A stretch of 64,000 nt of DNA from Flavobacteriaceae bacterium (GTDB lineage: Bacteria > Bacteroidota > Bacteroidia > Flavobacteriales > Flavobacteriaceae): positions 1 to 64,000 of the forward strand of contig WUAI01000016.1 in assembly GCA_009827225.1 (NCBI GenBank), in the 5' to 3' direction. The notes beneath the pieces are model-generated. The model had not been told where the DNA came from, did not search any database, and saw only the letters and a program-made list of their open reading frames with translations. Positions 23,117 to 32,792 of this stretch are shown here, in pieces. How positions within the stretch are numbered: the stretch's first letter is position 1; each line of letters begins with the position of its first letter. The position numbers were made by a program, and so were the translations under genes.

Positions 23117-25528
23117 TTATTTATGCTCAACAATTAGTTGTTTTTTATGAACAACATTCCCATCGTTAATATGTAGAATATAAAGTCCATCTGTAAGATG
23201 TTCGGTGACGACTTTCACTTTTTCCGCTGAAACTTTTTGTTCCAATAGCGTATTGGCGTAAAGATCATAAATGGTTAACGAATAATTTCCTGCTGGATAA
23301 CCACTGAAATCTATTTCAAAAAATGCATCTGATCTATTTGGGACTGGGAACAAATCTACTGTTGATGATTGAGATGGACCAAAACCGGGGGATGATATCA
23401 ACCATTTTTGGTTAGCAACTTCTTCCCATGGTAATGTGGTTGAATAGTTGAAATTGTTGTTGGTGATATAGCTTAATGAAGATTCGCTCAAAGTACTATG
23501 CCCCCACCAATTATTTATGATCCTATAAGAATTACCTAAATCCACAATTTTCCAAAGGTGATAGTCTTGCAAAACAGATGGTTCGATCTCAGTATATACA
23601 AATTCACCATGACATTGTCCTGTGCTGGAATTCCAATCGGGATCATTACTACTTCTTAAAATTTCATTGTAAAAGTTATTTACGATTTTGTAATTACCAT
23701 TATCCACATATTCAATATCCCAGAGAGTTGGCCAAGAAGCGGTGATTGTTCTGTATTGATTATTTCCGGAGATATCTTCTCTTGTAGGATTCAAATATTT
23801 ATTATCCTCCAAATTCATGATATAATATAATCCATCGAAATCTCCAGAAGTATAATTTAGGTTTCGATTAAATGTAACATCATATGTGTTGACTAAACCT
23901 ATGTCGAATTTATCATATGGATTGCTATCCGTAATAGTGTCACCATTGATTATTAAGTCTTGAAAATGAACACCATTTACATACCTGCACGGTACGATAT
24001 CAATGCCTTTAATCTCAGAATCATGTTCTTTAGTGGGATCAGATGGTCTGGTATATTTAATATTGTTCAAAAGAATATTTTGTACTCGATAGCCATCAGT
24101 TTTAGTATCTACATTTTGTAATTTTTCCACGATGATTCTGAGTAAGCTTCCTTCAGTAAATTCTTCAATATTGATGTTATTAAATTCGATGTTCTGACAA
24201 TAATTGAAATCTCCGCATTGAATCGAGATAGCTCCCCAGAATTCGGAATTTTGTTCGTCGTGTTCCAGAATATCGATATCTCTAAAATATATATTTTCTA
24301 CTAGTGACTTGTCATTAACATCAGCGGAGCCATGTACGCCTATGTTCATGGGTCTTGCCACATCTGCGTAGAGAGCAGTGTTCTCTACCACAATGTTAGT
24401 GGCATCACCACGGTTCCAGTTTCCATTGGTTTGTCTATCAGCATAAATCGTGATACAGTCTTCAGACGTTCTTAAAAATGAGTTAGTTATGTTATTGTCT
24501 TTAGATGCCTCCATATATACACCAGCGCCCCATTTAACACGGGTGAATACTTTCACATTATTGATGTTTACACTATCAGTGATTGCCAGGTTTATGGCAT
24601 TGTTTTGGGTGTCATTAATTATGATTCCATCAATATTTACATCTGTTTCGGATTTGACCTTAATACCATTTCTGTGTTTGTAATTTGCGGGCCAGTGCAT
24701 ACTATCGTTCGAATAATTCTTAGCAAAGTCCCAATGATCAATAATACCACGTCCTACTATACGAACTCCTGATCTGTCAATATTAGTGCCGTCTATTAGA
24801 ATCATTCCACGGAAAATTGAATCTCCGTGTATATAAATTGTTTCATCTTTTGCCGGCTTGTAAATTCCAATTTTGCTCAAAGTACCGTCATCATTTAAGG
24901 GAAAAATCATGTTTTCGTACATATTTTTTACTGTTACATAATTTGTGGGTAAAGATTTTTCATCAAAGGGCTTACTCGATAAAATATGAACATTTCTATG
25001 GCGATCGTTATTTATTTCTAATGACAGATTTGCCGGCTCGGTTAATGTGAGTTCAACGTACGTGCTATCATTGCTAATATTAGCTGTAATTCCTTTGGAC
25101 ATTGGTCTTACTAAAACAGATTCAATCAAATTATCCGTTTGTATACAATAGTTACAGGTTACTTTTAAATGAACCGTACCTGTAAAATCAAAATTTACAA
25201 ATGTGGATGCTTCTTGATTATTTTCTAAGTCACTACTCGCGCCGTTATTAACGTATGTTTTATATTCGAACAAATCCTGCCAATTTGGTATAGGTAAATT
25301 TTTGCTTACCTGGACCGAATAATCATCATTCTTTTCTGCACATGGAGAATAGGTCGAAGAACAAAGCACTCCATTTGAACAATCACTAGACCAACAATCG
25401 GGTTCGTAACGGATCAATTGCTGAGGCGGTGAACTGAAAATTGAGTTCCTTCCAAGTATTTCTGAAAAATGGGTCATTAGGATTCCTGCAGTAACTAAAG
25501 CAAACAATAGATAAATTGAATTTCTCAT
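23117..25528 (-). CDS. Secreted right-handed beta-helix enzyme with T9SS sorting domain
   Basis: An 803-aa exported protein. An N-terminal signal/anchor helix is followed by a Cys-containing domain (~45-190). A parallel beta-helix (~235-560) comes next, with GH28/GH49-like features (GVRIVGRGIIDHWDF, NAINLAITDSVNINNVKV, TSEDCITIYAD, VNIGVHG-like turns). A ricin-type beta-trefoil with repeated W-x-I blocks covers ~585-715. A type A C-terminal sorting domain (VDLFPVPNRSDAFFEIDFSG...GLYILHINDG...KKQLIVEHK) directs it through type IX secretion to the cell surface. Polysaccharide degradation is likely, but the substrate is unknown. The gene is visibly AT-rich: two sampled 60-base lines inside it hold 21 and 18 G+C. 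It stands alone and may have been acquired. Confidence 0.82.
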   Translation of the reverse strand: MRNSIYLLFALVTAGILMTHFSEILGRNSIFSSPPQQLIRYEPDCWSSDCSNGVLCSSTYSPCAEKNDDYSVQVSKNLPIPNWQDLFEYKTYVNNGASSDLENNQEASTFVNFDFTGTVHLKVTCNYCIQTDNLIESVLVRPMSKGITANISNDSTYVELTLTEPANLSLEINNDRHRNVHILSSKPFDEKSLPTNYVTVKNMYENMIFPLNDDGTLSKIGIYKPAKDETIYIHGDSIFRGMILIDGTNIDRSGVRIVGRGIIDHWDFAKNYSNDSMHWPANYKHRNGIKVKSETDVNIDGIIINDTQNNAINLAITDSVNINNVKVFTRVKWGAGVYMEASKDNNITNSFLRTSEDCITIYADRQTNGNWNRGDATNIVVENTALYADVARPMNIGVHGSADVNDKSLVENIYFRDIDILEHDEQNSEFWGAISIQCGDFNYCQNIEFNNINIEEFTEGSLLRIIVEKLQNVDTKTDGYRVQNILLNNIKYTRPSDPTKEHDSEIKGIDIVPCRYVNGVHFQDLIINGDTITDSNPYDKFDIGLVNTYDVTFNRNLNYTSGDFDGLYYIMNLEDNKYLNPTREDISGNNQYRTITASWPTLWDIEYVDNGNYKIVNNFYNEILRSSNDPDWNSSTGQCHGEFVYTEIEPSVLQDYHLWKIVDLGNSYRIINNWWGHSTLSESSLSYITNNNFNYSTTLPWEEVANQKWLISSPGFGPSQSSTVDLFPVPNRSDAFFEIDFSGYPAGNYSLTIYDLYANTLLEQKVSAEKVKVVTEHLTDGLYILHINDGNVVHKKQLIVEHK

Positions 25529-25654
25529 AACAAAATGGTTTAGTTTTTAATGAAAGGGGAGTATGTCTTAAAGTTATTAAATTGGTTATCATTAATGGAA
25601 CCTATCTTCTCGAAATCAGGTCGGAATTCTTGAATTTCGACTACCTTTTTTATG

Positions 25655-25680
25655 AAAAACCCGGAGATTCTTTCTCCGGG
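25655..25680 (-). terminator. Terminator of secA
   Basis: On the minus strand an 8-bp stem (25680-25673 with 25667-25660, CCCGGAGA / TCTCCGGG) with a 5-base loop is followed by TTTTT. It lies 34 bases past the secA stop. Confidence 0.88.
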
Positions 25681-25713
25681 CCTCAATGTTATCTTTATTT
25701 TAAGAATGTTGTT

Positions 25714-28700
25714 CTATTCATCCACCAATACCCATTCTCCTTTATCCAGTAAAGGAATGGCTTGTTTGTATTTCATGGTTTTGTTTTCACCGCTCATCAC
25801 GTTTTTGATGGTCACCCGTTCGTTTCTACCAATCTTTGGTCTTTCGCGAACAATGGTTTCCGTGACTTGCTGAGGTCGGCGTTGCGTATTTCCGGCAGCC
25901 CTTGCCTCGGCGGCTCTTTCGTCCATGTTCTGAATTTCTTCCTTTTGCTCGTTGAGCTTTTCCTTTGGACGCGTTTGCTGGGCTTCCCGGATTTGCTCCT
26001 GGTTCTCCTGAGGTAATTCTCCTTTAAACAGGAAGGATATCACATCTTTATTCACTTTCTCGATCATCGCCTTGAACAGTTCGAAGGCTTCAAACTTGTA
26101 AATCAGAAGTGGATCCTTTTGTTCGTGCACCGCTAACTGTACCGATTGCTTCAACTCATCCATTTTCCGTAGATGCGTTTTCCAGGAATCATCGATGATG
26201 GCGAGGGTGATATTTTTCTCGAAATCCTGAACCAATTGTCGTCCTTCCGTCTCATAAGCCTTTTCAAGATCGGTTGCGACATTCAAGGTTTTAACTCCAT
26301 CAGTAAATGGAACCAGGATACGCTTGTACTTGTCTTTTTGAGTTTCGTAAACATTTTTGATCACCGGGAAAGCCAGACCTGCATTTCGGTCCATTTTTTC
26401 CTGGTAATGCTCATAGGCCGCTTTATAGATCTTACCTGCAATCTCCTGGATTCCCATATCCTTGAACTCGCTTTCTGAGATGGGAGAGCTCATTGAGAAA
26501 TAACGGATCAATTCGAATTCGAAATTCTTGTAATCCTCCGCGCCTTTGTTGGTTTCTGCGATCACTTCCGCAGTATCATAGATCATATTGGCTATATCCA
26601 CCCGAAGTCGTTCTCCGAACAAGGCATGGTATCTTCGTTTGTAAACTACTTCACGCTGCGCATTCATCACATCATCATACTCGAGAAGGCGTTTTCTAAT
26701 TCCGAAGTTATTCTCTTCCACCTTCTTCTGTGCTCTTTCAATGGATTTGGAGATCATGGAATGCTGAATCACTTCGCCTTCCTTCAATCCCATTCGGTCC
26801 ATCATTTTCGCAATTCGCTCGCTACCAAACAATCGCATCAGATTATCTTCCAACGAAACATAAAATTGTGAACTACCAGGATCTCCTTGTCGGCCACTAC
26901 GTCCACGCAGCTGTCGGTCAACACGACGTGAATCATGACGCTCGGTACCCACAATTGCAAGACCTCCGGCATCTTTCACGAGGTCGGATAATTTGATATC
27001 CGTTCCACGTCCGGCCATGTTCGTTGCGATCGTAACTACTCCGGCATCTCCGGCTTCCGCAACGATATCTGCTTCTTTTTTGTGAAGTTTTGCGTTCAGT
27101 ACGTTATGCGGTACATTTCGTATGCTCAACATTCGGCTCAGTAATTCTGATATCTCTACCGAAGTAGTACCGATAAGAACCGGTCTGCCAGCTTTCGAAA
27201 GATCAGTTACTTCATCAATAACCGCGTTATATTTTTCACGTTTAGTTTTGTAGATCTTATCATCGCGATCGAATCTTGCGATAGGACGGTTGGTCGGGAT
27301 TTCCACCACATCCAGTTTATAGATTTCCCAAAGCTCCCCTGCTTCCGTCACCGCAGTACCGGTCATACCGGCCAGTTTGCGATACATTCGAAAGTAATTC
27401 TGAAGTGTAATGGTCGCAAATGTCTGGGTCACCGCTTCGATCTTTACATTTTCTTTTGCTTCGATCGCCTGGTGCAATCCGTCGCTATAACGACGGCCAT
27501 CCATGATACGTCCGGTTTGTTCATCTACAATGAGCACCTTATTTTCCATCACCACATACTGAGTGTCTTTTTCGAATAGGGCATAGGCTTTCAGCAACTG
27601 GTTCATGGTATGAATGCGTTCGCTCTTCACTCCAAAGTCACGAAACAGCTCTTCCTTAAGTTCGGCTTCTTCTTCAGCAGATAGTCCCTGTTCTTCGATC
27701 TTCGCAATTTCAGTACCCATTTCAGGCATTACAAAGAAATCGGGATCTTCTTCACCGGAAAGGTAATTCACCCCTTTGTCGGTTAACTCGATCTGATTTG
27801 TTTTTTCGTCGATCACGAAATACAGTTCCGCATCTACCTTGGGCATTTCACGGTTGTTATCCTGCATGTAGAAGTTTTCCGTTTTCTGAAGAACTTGTTT
27901 TACTCCTTCTTCGGAAAGGAACTTGATCAAAGCTTTGTTTTTTGGGAGTCCGCGATAAACTCGCAGCAGTTGGAAGCCACCTTCTTTGGCATCACCTTCC
28001 TTGATGAGACGTTTGGCTTCGGAAAGCACTCCGGTCAAATATTTTCGTTGTACAGCGACTATGTCTGCAATTTTGGGTTTTAGTTCGTTGAACTCGTGAC
28101 GGTCTCCCTGTGGTACAGGCCCTGAAATGATCAATGGAGTACGAGCGTCATCGATCAATACACTATCCACTTCATCCACGATAGCGTAGTGATGCGGACG
28201 TTGTACAAGGTCCTGAGGGGCATGCGCCATGTTATCTCTCAGGTAATCGAAACCGAATTCATTGTTGGTTCCGTAGGTGATATCGGCATTATAAGCTTTT
28301 CTTCTTTCTGCACTGTTTGGTCTGTGGTTATCGATACAATCCACGCTCAGGCCATGAAATTCAAAGATAGGGGCCATCCATGCACTATCCCGACGCGCCA
28401 GGTAGTCGTTCACGGTAACCAGGTGTACGCCATTACCTGCCAGGGCATTCAAATACACCGGAAGTGTAGCTACCAAAGTTTTACCTTCCCCGGTCTGCAT
28501 CTCGGCAACCTTTCCCTGGTGTAAGGCAACCCCTCCGATAAGCTGTACATCGTAGTGCACCATATCCCAGGTAACTTCTTTCCCGGCAGCATCCCACGAA
28601 TTCTGCCAAACCGCTTTATCGCCGTCCAGCGACACATAATCTTTCAGGCCGGATATTTCGCGATCGAAAGCGTTGGCCTCCACCACGAGTGTCTCATTTT

Positions 28701-29073
28701 CTTTAAATCGTTTGGCGGTTTCCTTAACAACGGCAAAAGCTTCCGGAAGAATTTCGTCCAGGGAGTTCTTTTCGACTTCGTATCGATCGTCTTTCAAAGC
28801 ATCGATCTGGTTATAGATGTCTTCTTTCTTATCGATATCCTCCTCGGTTTCAGCATCGGCCTCCAAAGCATCGATTTGAGCCTGTACTTCCTTTTGATCG
28901 TCTTTTATTTTCTTTCTGAAGGCATCCGAACGACTTCTAAGCTCATCCAGGGTAAGCTTCGCCACTTCGGCTTCAAATGATTTTATCTCCTCAACGATAG
29001 GTTGAATATCGCCTATATCCTTTTTGGATTTATCTCCTACAAATACTTTTAATACACTGTCTAAAAGTCCCAT
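25714..29073 (-). CDS. secA: Protein translocase subunit SecA
   Basis: The ATPase motor of the Sec export pathway, 1119 aa. Landmarks in order are Walker [12 protein letters not shown], the DEAD-like [27 protein letters not shown] with the glycine/threonine motif NMAGRGTDI, and the arginine finger region [24 protein letters not shown]. It is ~200 residues longer than the E. coli protein, as is usual in Bacteroidota. The C-terminus ([13 protein letters not shown]...EWVLVDE) lacks the Cys-rich zinc tail used elsewhere for SecB and lipid binding. It is a single-gene unit with its own terminator. Confidence 0.97.
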   Translation of the reverse strand: MGLLDSVLKVFVGDKSKKDIGDIQPIVEEIKSFEAEVAKLTLDELRSRSDAFRKKIKDDQKEVQAQIDALEADAETEEDIDKKEDIYNQIDALKDDRYEVEKNSLDEILPEAFAVVKETAKRFKENETLVVEANAFDREISGLKDYVSLDGDKAVWQNSWDAAGKEVTWDMVHYDVQLIGGVALHQGKVAEMQTGEGKTLVATLPVYLNALAGNGVHLVTVNDYLARRDSAWMAPIFEFHGLSVDCIDNHRPNSAERRKAYNADITYGTNNEFGFDYLRDNMAHAPQDLVQRPHHYAIVDEVDSVLIDDARTPLIISGPVPQGDRHEFNELKPKIADIVAVQRKYLTGVLSEAKRLIKEGDAKEGGFQLLRVYRGLPKNKALIKFLSEEGVKQVLQKTENFYMQDNNREMPKVDAELYFVIDEKTNQIELTDKGVNYLSGEEDPDFFVMPEMGTEIAKIEEQGLSAEEEAELKEELFRDFGVKSERIHTMNQLLKAYALFEKDTQYVVMENKVLIVDEQTGRIMDGRRYSDGLHQAIEAKENVKIEAVTQTFATITLQNYFRMYRKLAGMTGTAVTEAGELWEIYKLDVVEIPTNRPIARFDRDDKIYKTKREKYNAVIDEVTDLSKAGRPVLIGTTSVEISELLSRMLSIRNVPHNVLNAKLHKKEADIVAEAGDAGVVTIATNMAGRGTDIKLSDLVKDAGGLAIVGTERHDSRRVDRQLRGRSGRQGDPGSSQFYVSLEDNLMRLFGSERIAKMMDRMGLKEGEVIQHSMISKSIERAQKKVEENNFGIRKRLLEYDDVMNAQREVVYKRRYHALFGERLRVDIANMIYDTAEVIAETNKGAEDYKNFEFELIRYFSMSSPISESEFKDMGIQEIAGKIYKAAYEHYQEKMDRNAGLAFPVIKNVYETQKDKYKRILVPFTDGVKTLNVATDLEKAYETEGRQLVQDFEKNITLAIIDDSWKTHLRKMDELKQSVQLAVHEQKDPLLIYKFEAFELFKAMIEKVNKDVISFLFKGELPQENQEQIREAQQTRPKEKLNEQKEEIQNMDERAAEARAAGNTQRRPQQVTETIVRERPKIGRNERVTIKNVMSGENKTMKYKQAIPLLDKGEWVLVDE

Positions 29074-29198
29074 GATTTATTTCTTATTTTATACAAAAAA
29101 AGGTGAGTTTTCAGCTCTTTTTGGTTACACAAAAAAACTGTAAAAAAGCGAGATAGACAAGCTGTTTAACGGTTTTTAGGGGTTAGTTTATTTCAAAA

Positions 29199-29236
29199 AA
29201 AAAGTCTCAGGCCCAGGGGTATGGGTGAGACTTTTT
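29199..29236. terminator. Terminator of the DUF2795 gene
   Basis: AAAAAGTCTCA (29199-29209) pairs with TGAGACTTTTT (29226-29236) across a loop with internal CCC/GGG pairing. On the minus strand it follows the DUF2795 stop by about 18 bases; A- and T-runs on both sides make it potentially bidirectional. Confidence 0.85.
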
Positions 29237-29254
29237 CTATAGGTTTAATTATAT

Positions 29255-29476
29255 TTAATATTCGTCTTCATTCCACAGATAATCTTCATCTGTGGGATAA
29301 TCGGGCCAGATCTCTTCGATCGAGTCGTATGAATCTCCTTCATCTTCAATTGCCTGTAGGTTTTCAACTACCTCAAGCGGTGCTCCAGTACGGATTGCAT
29401 AATCGATTAACTCGTCCTTGGTAGCAGGCCACGGTGCATCACTTAAATAAGATGCTAATTCTAATGTCCAATACAT
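29255..29476 (-). CDS. DUF2795 domain protein
   Basis: A 73-aa acidic cytoplasmic protein. The pattern ASYLSDAPWPATKDELIDYAIRTGAPLEVVENLQ is the DUF2795 helical core, and the tail is rich in Asp, Glu and Trp. The function is unknown; related short proteins are widespread in Flavobacteriaceae. It is transcribed alone from a well-formed Bacteroidetes promoter and closed by a terminator. Confidence 0.88.
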   Translation of the reverse strand: MYWTLELASYLSDAPWPATKDELIDYAIRTGAPLEVVENLQAIEDEGDSYDSIEEIWPDYPTDEDYLWNEDEY

Positions 29477-29501
29477 AGCAGAATTCAGGTTTAATATTTT
29501 G

Positions 29502-29531
29502 CAAAAATAATTTTTTAACCGAAAAAGTCAA
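29502..29531 (-). promoter_or_regulatory. Bacteroidetes-type promoter of the DUF2795 gene
   Basis: On the minus strand TTG (29531-29529), 19 bases, then TATTTTTG (29509-29502), an exact TTG-N19-TAnnTTTG arrangement, with the ATG 26 bases further on. Confidence 0.7.
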
Positions 29532-29619
29532 GGAAAAAAGAAATTATTTCCGCTGTATTTTAAAGAACGTTTTTAACAGCTTAAAAATCAGGCGAATACA
29601 CAATAAAGTAAAGGTGTGC

Positions 29620-30192
29620 CTATAACTTTTTAGGAATCCATTTGATCTCCTCTGCCTGCACATCCTTGGACAATTTCCGTGCCAGCACAAAAAGGTAGTC
29701 GGAAAGGCGGTTCAAATACATTAATACCATCTCATCTATGGGCTCATTTTCATTCAGAAGGGTCGCTAAACGCTCGGCTCTGCGGCAAACACAGCGCGCA
29801 ATGTGACAATATGACACCGTTGTATGCCCTCCTGGTAACACGAAATGCGTCATAGGCGGTAATTCGTTGTTCATGGCATCGATTTCTTTTTCCAAAAGAA
29901 ATACGTCTTCGTCCTCAATTTTAGGAATGTTTAACCGCTCTTTACCACTTTTAAGTGTGGCCTTTTCAGGATCTGTCGCCAGGATAGCGCCTACGGTGAA
30001 TAATTTGTCCTGTATATGAGTTAGAATTTCTTTTGTTTTCACATCAATGGCCTGGTCTCGAACCAAACCGATGTGCGAATTGAGTTCATCTACTGTTCCG
30101 TAACTCTCGATTCGAATATGGTGTTTCGGAACCCGGGTTCCGCCAAATAGTGCGGTAGTTCCCTTATCTCCGGTTTTGGTGTAAATCTTCAT
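29620..30192 (-). CDS. Cob(I)alamin adenosyltransferase, PduO-type
   Basis: A 190-aa enzyme that makes adenosylcobalamin from cob(I)alamin and ATP. The N-terminal ATP-binding segment is YTKTGDKGTTALFGG (4-18), followed by SYGTVDELNSHIG and the conserved basic helix CVCRRAERLATLL, all typical of the PduO/MMAB family. It supplies the cofactor of methylmalonyl-CoA mutase, whose chaperone MeaB is encoded at 16957-18039. The start lies 29 bases inside a tiny membrane-protein gene, so translation is probably coupled. Confidence 0.94.
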   Translation of the reverse strand: MKIYTKTGDKGTTALFGGTRVPKHHIRIESYGTVDELNSHIGLVRDQAIDVKTKEILTHIQDKLFTVGAILATDPEKATLKSGKERLNIPKIEDEDVFLLEKEIDAMNNELPPMTHFVLPGGHTTVSYCHIARCVCRRAERLATLLNENEPIDEMVLMYLNRLSDYLFVLARKLSKDVQAEEIKWIPKKL

Positions 30193-30298
30193 TTTTTTCT
30201 TCTTTTTCTTTCTGAAATTTCTCCCGGAATTTCCGGTTATTGATTAGTACAAACACAAAGCCAATTGCAAGTGCGGTGAGAAGCCACTTCCAATTCAT
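30164..30298 (-). CDS. Tiny single-pass membrane protein (44 aa)
   Basis: A 44-residue reading frame starting MNWKWLLTALAIGFVFVLIN and ending in a charged tail (REKFQKEKEEKNED...). One helix spans about residues 4-19. Its ATG shares a base with the stop of the upstream tiny gene (TAATG), and its 3' end overlaps the adenosyltransferase start by 29 bases. Tight packing on both sides supports expression. I do not recognise the family. Confidence 0.6.
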   Translation of the reverse strand: MNWKWLLTALAIGFVFVLINNRKFREKFQKEKEEKNEDLHQNRR

Positions 30299-30435
30299 TA
30301 TTCTTTGTTCTTCTTGTCGTAGTAGTTTCTGCGGAAACTTCTTCTGTTTCGACTACGCCGGCTCTTATTCATACGTTGATTGTTCCAAAGAACTATGAGT
30401 AATAAAACAAATAATATTCCCAAATACCACATCAT
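30298..30435 (-). CDS. Tiny single-pass membrane protein (45 aa)
   Basis: A 45-residue frame starting MMWYLGILFVLLLIVLWNNQ, with one hydrophobic helix, then a very basic tail (NKSRRSRNRRSFRRNYY). Either of two consecutive ATGs could be used (30435 or 30432). It begins 4 bases after the methyltransferase stop, and its TAA overlaps the ATG of the next tiny gene. The topology would place the basic tail in the cytoplasm. No known family was recognised. Confidence 0.6.
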   Translation of the reverse strand: MMWYLGILFVLLLIVLWNNQRMNKSRRSRNRRSFRRNYYDKKNKE

Positions 30436-30439
30436 CGGT

Positions 30440-31246
30440 CTATTTTTTTTGCATCAGCATATTCAACTGCATGCAAGTTAGAAGATGGGATCTTGAAGAA
30501 GCAGATTTCTCCCAATCTTTCTGATGAGCCTTCTTTCCCCATCTCACCTTAGAATCCCTGGACATCGGTAACAGGTTGACCAGGAAGTACCATTTGGATT
30601 TCCCGAGAACACCTCTGGTTTCCCGTACTTCAAATCCTTCCTCGAATTTTCTTAAAGTTTTACGGCTAAATGGCCATTCCCAGGCTGCATCCGATTGGAA
30701 GGGACGATATAACTTCCGAAGTACCCAAACCGGCCTGCTGGTCTCCAGCGGATCGTAACTGATTATCTGACCACCAGGGGCTAGTTTTTCATCCAGTTTG
30801 GCAATCAGATTATCTACATTCTTAAAGTGGTGCAATACTCCGTAAGCGTAAATAAGATCAAAATCTTTTTCAGCGAAGTCATCCGAAAAGAAATCCATGG
30901 ATACCGCGCTGGCGGTAGGAATATCGGCCAGTTTTTTGTTTAATTTCTCTATGGCCACATCACTGAGGTCGATCCCGATGTAGCTCTTGCTCTTCTCCGC
31001 CAGATACCGAGATAGGTTATTGCCCGAATAGCAGCCCAGATCGAGAACCTTCTTCTCGGATAAGTCGCCCATCCATGATCTGTGAAGCGCATAAGACTGC
31101 TGAAGAATCCCTAATTCCTTGCGAATATTCTTTAATGACTTTTCGCGGATAAAAGACCAGATTTTGGAAGGAATGGACTTTTTTTTGGTATTGTAAAATT
31201 CCTTTTGCTTCTTGTTTTTTTCTAGCGTCTCATGAAGGGTTTCCAT
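30440..31246 (-). CDS. Class I SAM-dependent methyltransferase
   Basis: A 268-aa soluble enzyme. The SAM-binding motif I is VLDLGCYSGNNL (near residue 67), with IGIDLSDVAIEKLN as motif II, FDLIYAYGVLHHF as the post-II block and APGGQIISYDPLE after it, a Methyltransf_11/12-type order. The acceptor is unknown. It leads an operon with two tiny membrane proteins and the cobalamin adenosyltransferase. A perfect -7 box (TATCTTTG) ends only 5 bases before its ATG, so the mRNA may be leaderless. Confidence 0.87.
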   Translation of the reverse strand: METLHETLEKNKKQKEFYNTKKKSIPSKIWSFIREKSLKNIRKELGILQQSYALHRSWMGDLSEKKVLDLGCYSGNNLSRYLAEKSKSYIGIDLSDVAIEKLNKKLADIPTASAVSMDFFSDDFAEKDFDLIYAYGVLHHFKNVDNLIAKLDEKLAPGGQIISYDPLETSRPVWVLRKLYRPFQSDAAWEWPFSRKTLRKFEEGFEVRETRGVLGKSKWYFLVNLLPMSRDSKVRWGKKAHQKDWEKSASSRSHLLTCMQLNMLMQKK

Positions 31247-31250
31247 GAAG

Positions 31251-31258
31251 CAAAGATA
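31251..31258 (-). promoter_or_regulatory. -7 box immediately before a start codon
   Basis: The minus strand reads TATCTTTG, an exact TAnnTTTG match, with only 4 bases before the ATG (31246). If it is used, the transcript would start at or next to the ATG. Confidence 0.4.
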
Positions 31259-31259
31259 C

Positions 31260-31946
31260 TTATTTTGTACGAGTATCGCTCTCCACCATACCGTCCATTA
31301 ACCGGATCACGCGATGGGCATGTTTGGCGATATCTTCCTCATGGGTAACGATAATAATCGTATTTCCAGCCTCGTGGATGGCATCGAATAATTCCATGAT
31401 CTCGAGAGAAGTTTTGGAATCCAGGTTTCCCGTTGGCTCATCTGCTAGAATAATGGAAGGTTTGTTGACCAATGCTCTACCTACGGCCACACGTTGACGT
31501 TGTCCTCCGGAGAGTTGGTTGGGTTTATGATCCATCCGATCCTCAAGACCTACCTTGGTGAGTACTTCCTCGGCTCTCGTAATGCGTTGTCCTTTAGAAG
31601 CTCCGGCATAGATCATGGGCATTGCCACATTATCCAAAGCTGTAGTACGAGGTAACAAATTGAATGTTTGGAATACAAATCCGATCTCCTTATTCCGGAT
31701 TTCGGCCAATTCGTCATCGGTCATACTACTCACATCCTGGCCATTCAGATTATAAGTTCCCGCTGTGGGGGTATCAAGACAACCCAGAAGATTCATCAGC
31801 GTTGACTTTCCGGAACCGGAGGGCCCCATCAAAGCCACATATTCACCTTTTTCAATATCCAGATCTATTCCCTTCAGTACATGCACAATTTCCTGTCCTA
31901 AAGGAAAATCTCGTATTATTCCACGAATCTCGATTACTTTACTCAT
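31260..31946 (-). CDS. ABC transporter ATP-binding protein, LolD/MacB-type
   Basis: A 228-aa ATPase. Walker A is GPSGSGKST (41-49), followed by [19 protein letters not shown], the signature [15 protein letters not shown], Walker [13 protein letters not shown] and a final [11 protein letters not shown] switch. This matches the LolD/MacB/FtsE subclass, which works with four-helix FtsX-like permeases to extract lipoproteins or expel substrates. No permease gene is adjacent, so its partner must lie elsewhere. Confidence 0.92.
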   Translation of the reverse strand: MSKVIEIRGIIRDFPLGQEIVHVLKGIDLDIEKGEYVALMGPSGSGKSTLMNLLGCLDTPTAGTYNLNGQDVSSMTDDELAEIRNKEIGFVFQTFNLLPRTTALDNVAMPMIYAGASKGQRITRAEEVLTKVGLEDRMDHKPNQLSGGQRQRVAVGRALVNKPSIILADEPTGNLDSKTSLEIMELFDAIHEAGNTIIIVTHEEDIAKHAHRVIRLMDGMVESDTRTK

Positions 31947-31976
31947 ATACTTTAAATCTACTGGTAATATCCTGCT

Positions 31977-31984
31977 GCAAGATA
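31977..31984 (-). promoter_or_regulatory. Possible -7 box for the LolD/MacB-type ATPase
   Basis: The minus strand reads TATCTTGC, two bases from the consensus but of a form seen elsewhere in the window, 30 bases before the ATG at 31946. Confidence 0.3.
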
Positions 31985-32021
31985 GCAGTTTTTAGCATAA
32001 GACGCAGTGAGCCCCGGCTTG

Positions 32022-32792
32022 TTACAAATGGATGTAAAAATGTTCTTTTTCTTGTTCTTTTCTGAAGAAAATAATACCCCATTGAAAGGTATCAATACTT
32101 ACGGTGACTTTAGGATGTTTCGAGATGGAATGCCAGGCCTCGTTCATACCCTTGCTCCAATTGATATCATCGAATATAATGCAAGAGTTTTCATGAACCT
32201 GATCGAGAAGCCATTCAAAATAAGCCAGAGTTTGTGTTTTGTCATGATTTCCGTCCACGTATATCAAGTCATATTTGGAAGGATTATCTTTCAGGTAATC
32301 TTCGAATAGCGTATGCTTGGCCTTGATCCTTGAATTCAAGCGATCGGGAAAATATTGCCGTGCCACATCGAGCGTATTGGAGCAGCCCTCCAGTGTGACT
32401 ACCACAGCATCCTTGTTTCCAAGTGCCATGGCCACAGTTGCCATTCCAAGTGAGGTTCCTAACTCAAGTATCGAATCGGGGCGAAGATGTCGGACTAGCC
32501 TAAATAGCAGACGTTGGCGTGATGCCTGTATCCCTGCATATTTTGCAATTCTGCAGATGCTTCTTTCATTAGATGAAAAAACTCTGGAACCGGCTCCGAA
32601 ATCTTGTACGCTAATAGACCTTTTGTCCCGAAGCAATTGATTTCGGTGGTCTTTTAATTCCTCGTATTCGGGATATTTGGTTTTAAGTGACAGGCAATTT
32701 CTTTTTAAATCGAACACAAAAGGAGAGTGTATCCCATGTAACCGAATGGAGCGAAAAAAGAATTTGATGTACAAGATTATCTGAAAGATCAT
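32022..32792 (-). CDS. Class I SAM-dependent O-methyltransferase-like protein
   Basis: A 256-aa protein. The SAM-binding core is SILELGTSLGMATVAMAL (near residue 110) followed by VVTLEGCSNTLDVA and a YDLIYVDGNHDKTQTLAYF block, as in Methyltransf_24/O-methyltransferase-like enzymes. The substrate is unknown. The N-terminus (FFRSIRLHGIHSPFVFDL) is a conserved lead-in in flavobacterial homologues as far as I recall. The start overlaps the ABC-F stop by 4 bases, so the two genes are co-transcribed. Confidence 0.84.
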   Translation of the reverse strand: MIFQIILYIKFFFRSIRLHGIHSPFVFDLKRNCLSLKTKYPEYEELKDHRNQLLRDKRSISVQDFGAGSRVFSSNERSICRIAKYAGIQASRQRLLFRLVRHLRPDSILELGTSLGMATVAMALGNKDAVVVTLEGCSNTLDVARQYFPDRLNSRIKAKHTLFEDYLKDNPSKYDLIYVDGNHDKTQTLAYFEWLLDQVHENSCIIFDDINWSKGMNEAWHSISKHPKVTVSIDTFQWGIIFFRKEQEKEHFYIHL

